Below are positions 62,220-64,000 of a stretch of DNA of 64,000 nucleotides, piece by piece. How positions within the stretch are numbered: the stretch's first letter is position 1; the number at the start of each line of letters is the position of its first letter. Under the pieces are notes generated by a model that saw only the letters and a list, made by a program, of their open reading frames with translations, searched no databases and was not told where the DNA came from. The position numbers were made by a program, and so were the translations under genes. The DNA lies in NCBI RefSeq assembly GCF_002865645.1, contig NW_020194521.1:470214-534213 (forward strand), given 5' to 3'. Source of the DNA: Hyaloscypha bicolor E. Its lineage: Eukaryota; Ascomycota; Leotiomycetes; Helotiales; Hyaloscyphaceae.

Positions 62220-64000
62220 TTTGCTATATTATGTTCTATAATCCCCGGCTACTTATAGATTATTATAATGGTATAAATTATTACAAGATACCAAAATATT
62301 AGTACTATTAACCTAGCTCCTATTACCTGCTATAGGCATAGTACTTATTTGGCCAGTTCCCCATATACTTATTAAAGACAAGGTATATGCTTATAATTCG
62401 GTAGTAATTTGTAAGTAATTTGCTAATATACCCGTAGTTCCTTAGCTAGGGCCAAATTAATAGTAATCTCATTAATAATAGCGGCTTACCAAAGAAATAT
62501 TTATATATACTATACCTAATATTTATATAAATATTTAAGAAAAATTTCACGGTTAGCCAGGGAAGCTATACCTATAATAAGCTATTTATATAAGTTTACC
62601 TTTAGTAATACCATATATTATCTCGCTAATTACTATTAACTAGTTATCTTATCTCTCCTACCTATAATAAAGATAATATATAGTATAGTTATTATATTAG
62701 CTAGGGTAATAGGCAAAAATATATTAATATATACTATTTGCTTTCCTTATTATTTATAAGAACTAATAAATAGTATTTACTTATTATTTCCTTATTACTA
62801 AACTATTTACTAATAGTTAGCTAGCTACTAGCTATACTTTAGAAGAATGCCTATAAGCTACTTAAGCTTCTGCCTAATTATAACTATATTCTTAGTATGA
62901 ATTATTAGAGGCAGGCTCGAGAGCTATCTAATCTTAACCTAGTAAAGGTAATACTTATAGTCAAGATATCTAACTATCTTTATTATTACTAGCTTAGTAG
63001 TAATATATATACTAATTATCTCTATATATAAACCGAATTAGTAACTAATTATTTACTTAGACTCTTAAAGAATAATATACTCTAAAATATAAGTGCCTCT
63101 CTTAAGATACCTTTTCCCTAATAAGAGGGCTCAGGGCTCCTATAAGTTCCTTGAGTAATATACGAGAATTAATTAGTTAAGTACTAGAGGTAACTAAGTT
63201 AATTAGTTATATTATAGAGAATAAGTTAGTATAGAAGATTAATTAGCTAGAGGAATATAATATCCCTATTATCTACCTATTTATTTGTGATTAACTAACT
63301 AAATATTAGATTATTAGAGATATCTTATAAAAGATAATATTAGATATATAAAGCCCTTACGGGCTTAATTATAGCTTATAATATGGCGGCAGAATAGTCT
63401 ATAAAAGAAAGTAGCCTTCCTAATTCAAATAACTTAATTATAATATCCAGGTTTTCGGCTAGTAAGGCTAGAAAGAATTCTAGCTTGGTATCTGGAAATA
63501 AAAAGTCTTCTAATATAGAAATAATTATTACTAATAAACCCTTGGACTAATTATTACTAATTTGCCTCCTTTTTGGCTATATATAGCTACTAACTTATAA
63601 TAGGCTTTTTTTTAATATTTAATTTTATTTTATAATTATTTAGTTATTAGAAATATTATATAAATATATTATATATAAGCTTTATTTAAATAAGTCTTAT
63701 TTCTTAGAATATAGTTTTAATAATAATTTAAAATTTTTTATTTTTTTTATTTAAATAAATATTTTATAATAATATTATAAATAATAAATTAATTTAAATA
63801 TAATTTATTATATTTTATATATTTTTATTATATTTTTTTAAAAAAAAAGTTTTATTAAATTTATAATTATAAATTAATTAATTATTTATAAAAATTAATT
63901 ATTATTATAGTTTAGATTTTAATATTTTAGTTATCTAATATAATTATTTAATAATTAGTATAAGAATATATATAAAGATATTTAGAATACTAGATTTTTT
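62220..64000. other. AT-rich decayed DNA, nothing identified
   Basis: RIP-type sequence with scattered short open stretches; the last 400 bp are almost pure A/T. No repeats or domains recognised. Confidence 0.5.

Larger units (their letters stand above)
50143..64000. repeat. RIP-degraded AT-rich repeat block 2
   Basis: Continues to the window end. It is less extreme than block 1: several patches keep CpG and readable coding, notably 51.98-53.4 kb and 61.9-62.2 kb. It holds tandem arrays, an iteron/OrsD-like cluster and decayed plus-strand frames listed separately. 53,600-55,030 (including a purine-rich stretch 54,480-54,990 on the plus strand) and 62,220-64,000 contain no gene I can name. 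Confidence 0.88.

Overview
The window is from a filamentous ascomycete (Pezizomycotina; Leotiomycetes is a guess from gene style only). Short GC-AG/GT-AG introns of 45-71 nt with RCTRAY-type branch sites, a BMS1 gene, a mitochondrial PDK-family kinase, a siderophore transporter and a STAND-type N-terminal domain all fit. Most of the window (about 1.9-35.4 kb and 50.15-64 kb) is extremely AT-rich. Its old coding frames carry stops almost only at former Gln (CAA/CAG) and Trp (TGG) codons. That is the signature of repeat-induced point mutation (RIP), so this is a compartmentalised genome with gene islands inside RIP-degraded repeats.

Layout. 1-870: 3' part of a siderophore-iron MFS transporter. 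1.9-35.4 kb: RIP block with a Ty1/copia remnant (+, about 5.2-7.6 kb), a full Ty3/gypsy element with two LTRs (+, 18.6-25.2 kb), a second Ty3/gypsy pol (-, 26.4-31 kb), and a 302-bp direct repeat pair (14,761 and 34,420) that brackets a nested 20-kb insertion. That insertion splits a decayed gene for a protein with an OrsD-like C2H2 N-terminus; both halves read leftward in matching phase. 35.7-50.1 kb: gene island with an ankyrin/Fungal_N pseudogene, a PDK-family kinase, an apparently intact piggyBac-type transposase between 45-bp inverted repeats, BMS1, a MARVEL-domain membrane protein, a five-SAP-motif protein, and a short gene start cut off at the island edge. 50.15-64 kb: second RIP block with 162-bp and 182-bp tandem arrays, a triplicated iteron + OrsD-like gene start, a tRNA-like sequence, large decayed open frames and a GC-rich 33-bp coding minisatellite.

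The most interesting signal is a repeat family that starts with CTTATGYGAG, carries three spaced CGGT(A/G)A iterons and leads straight into an OrsD-like C2H2 reading frame. It lies at both edges of the gene island, facing outward in opposite orientations. The iteron sequence differs between the two subfamilies, yet all three iterons within one copy change together, as expected if an element-encoded protein recognises its own sites. I know of no description of this arrangement, but I could not search for one.

The ordinary island genes (BMS1, PDK-like kinase, MARVEL, SAP protein) do not form a pathway; they are housekeeping or single-function genes.
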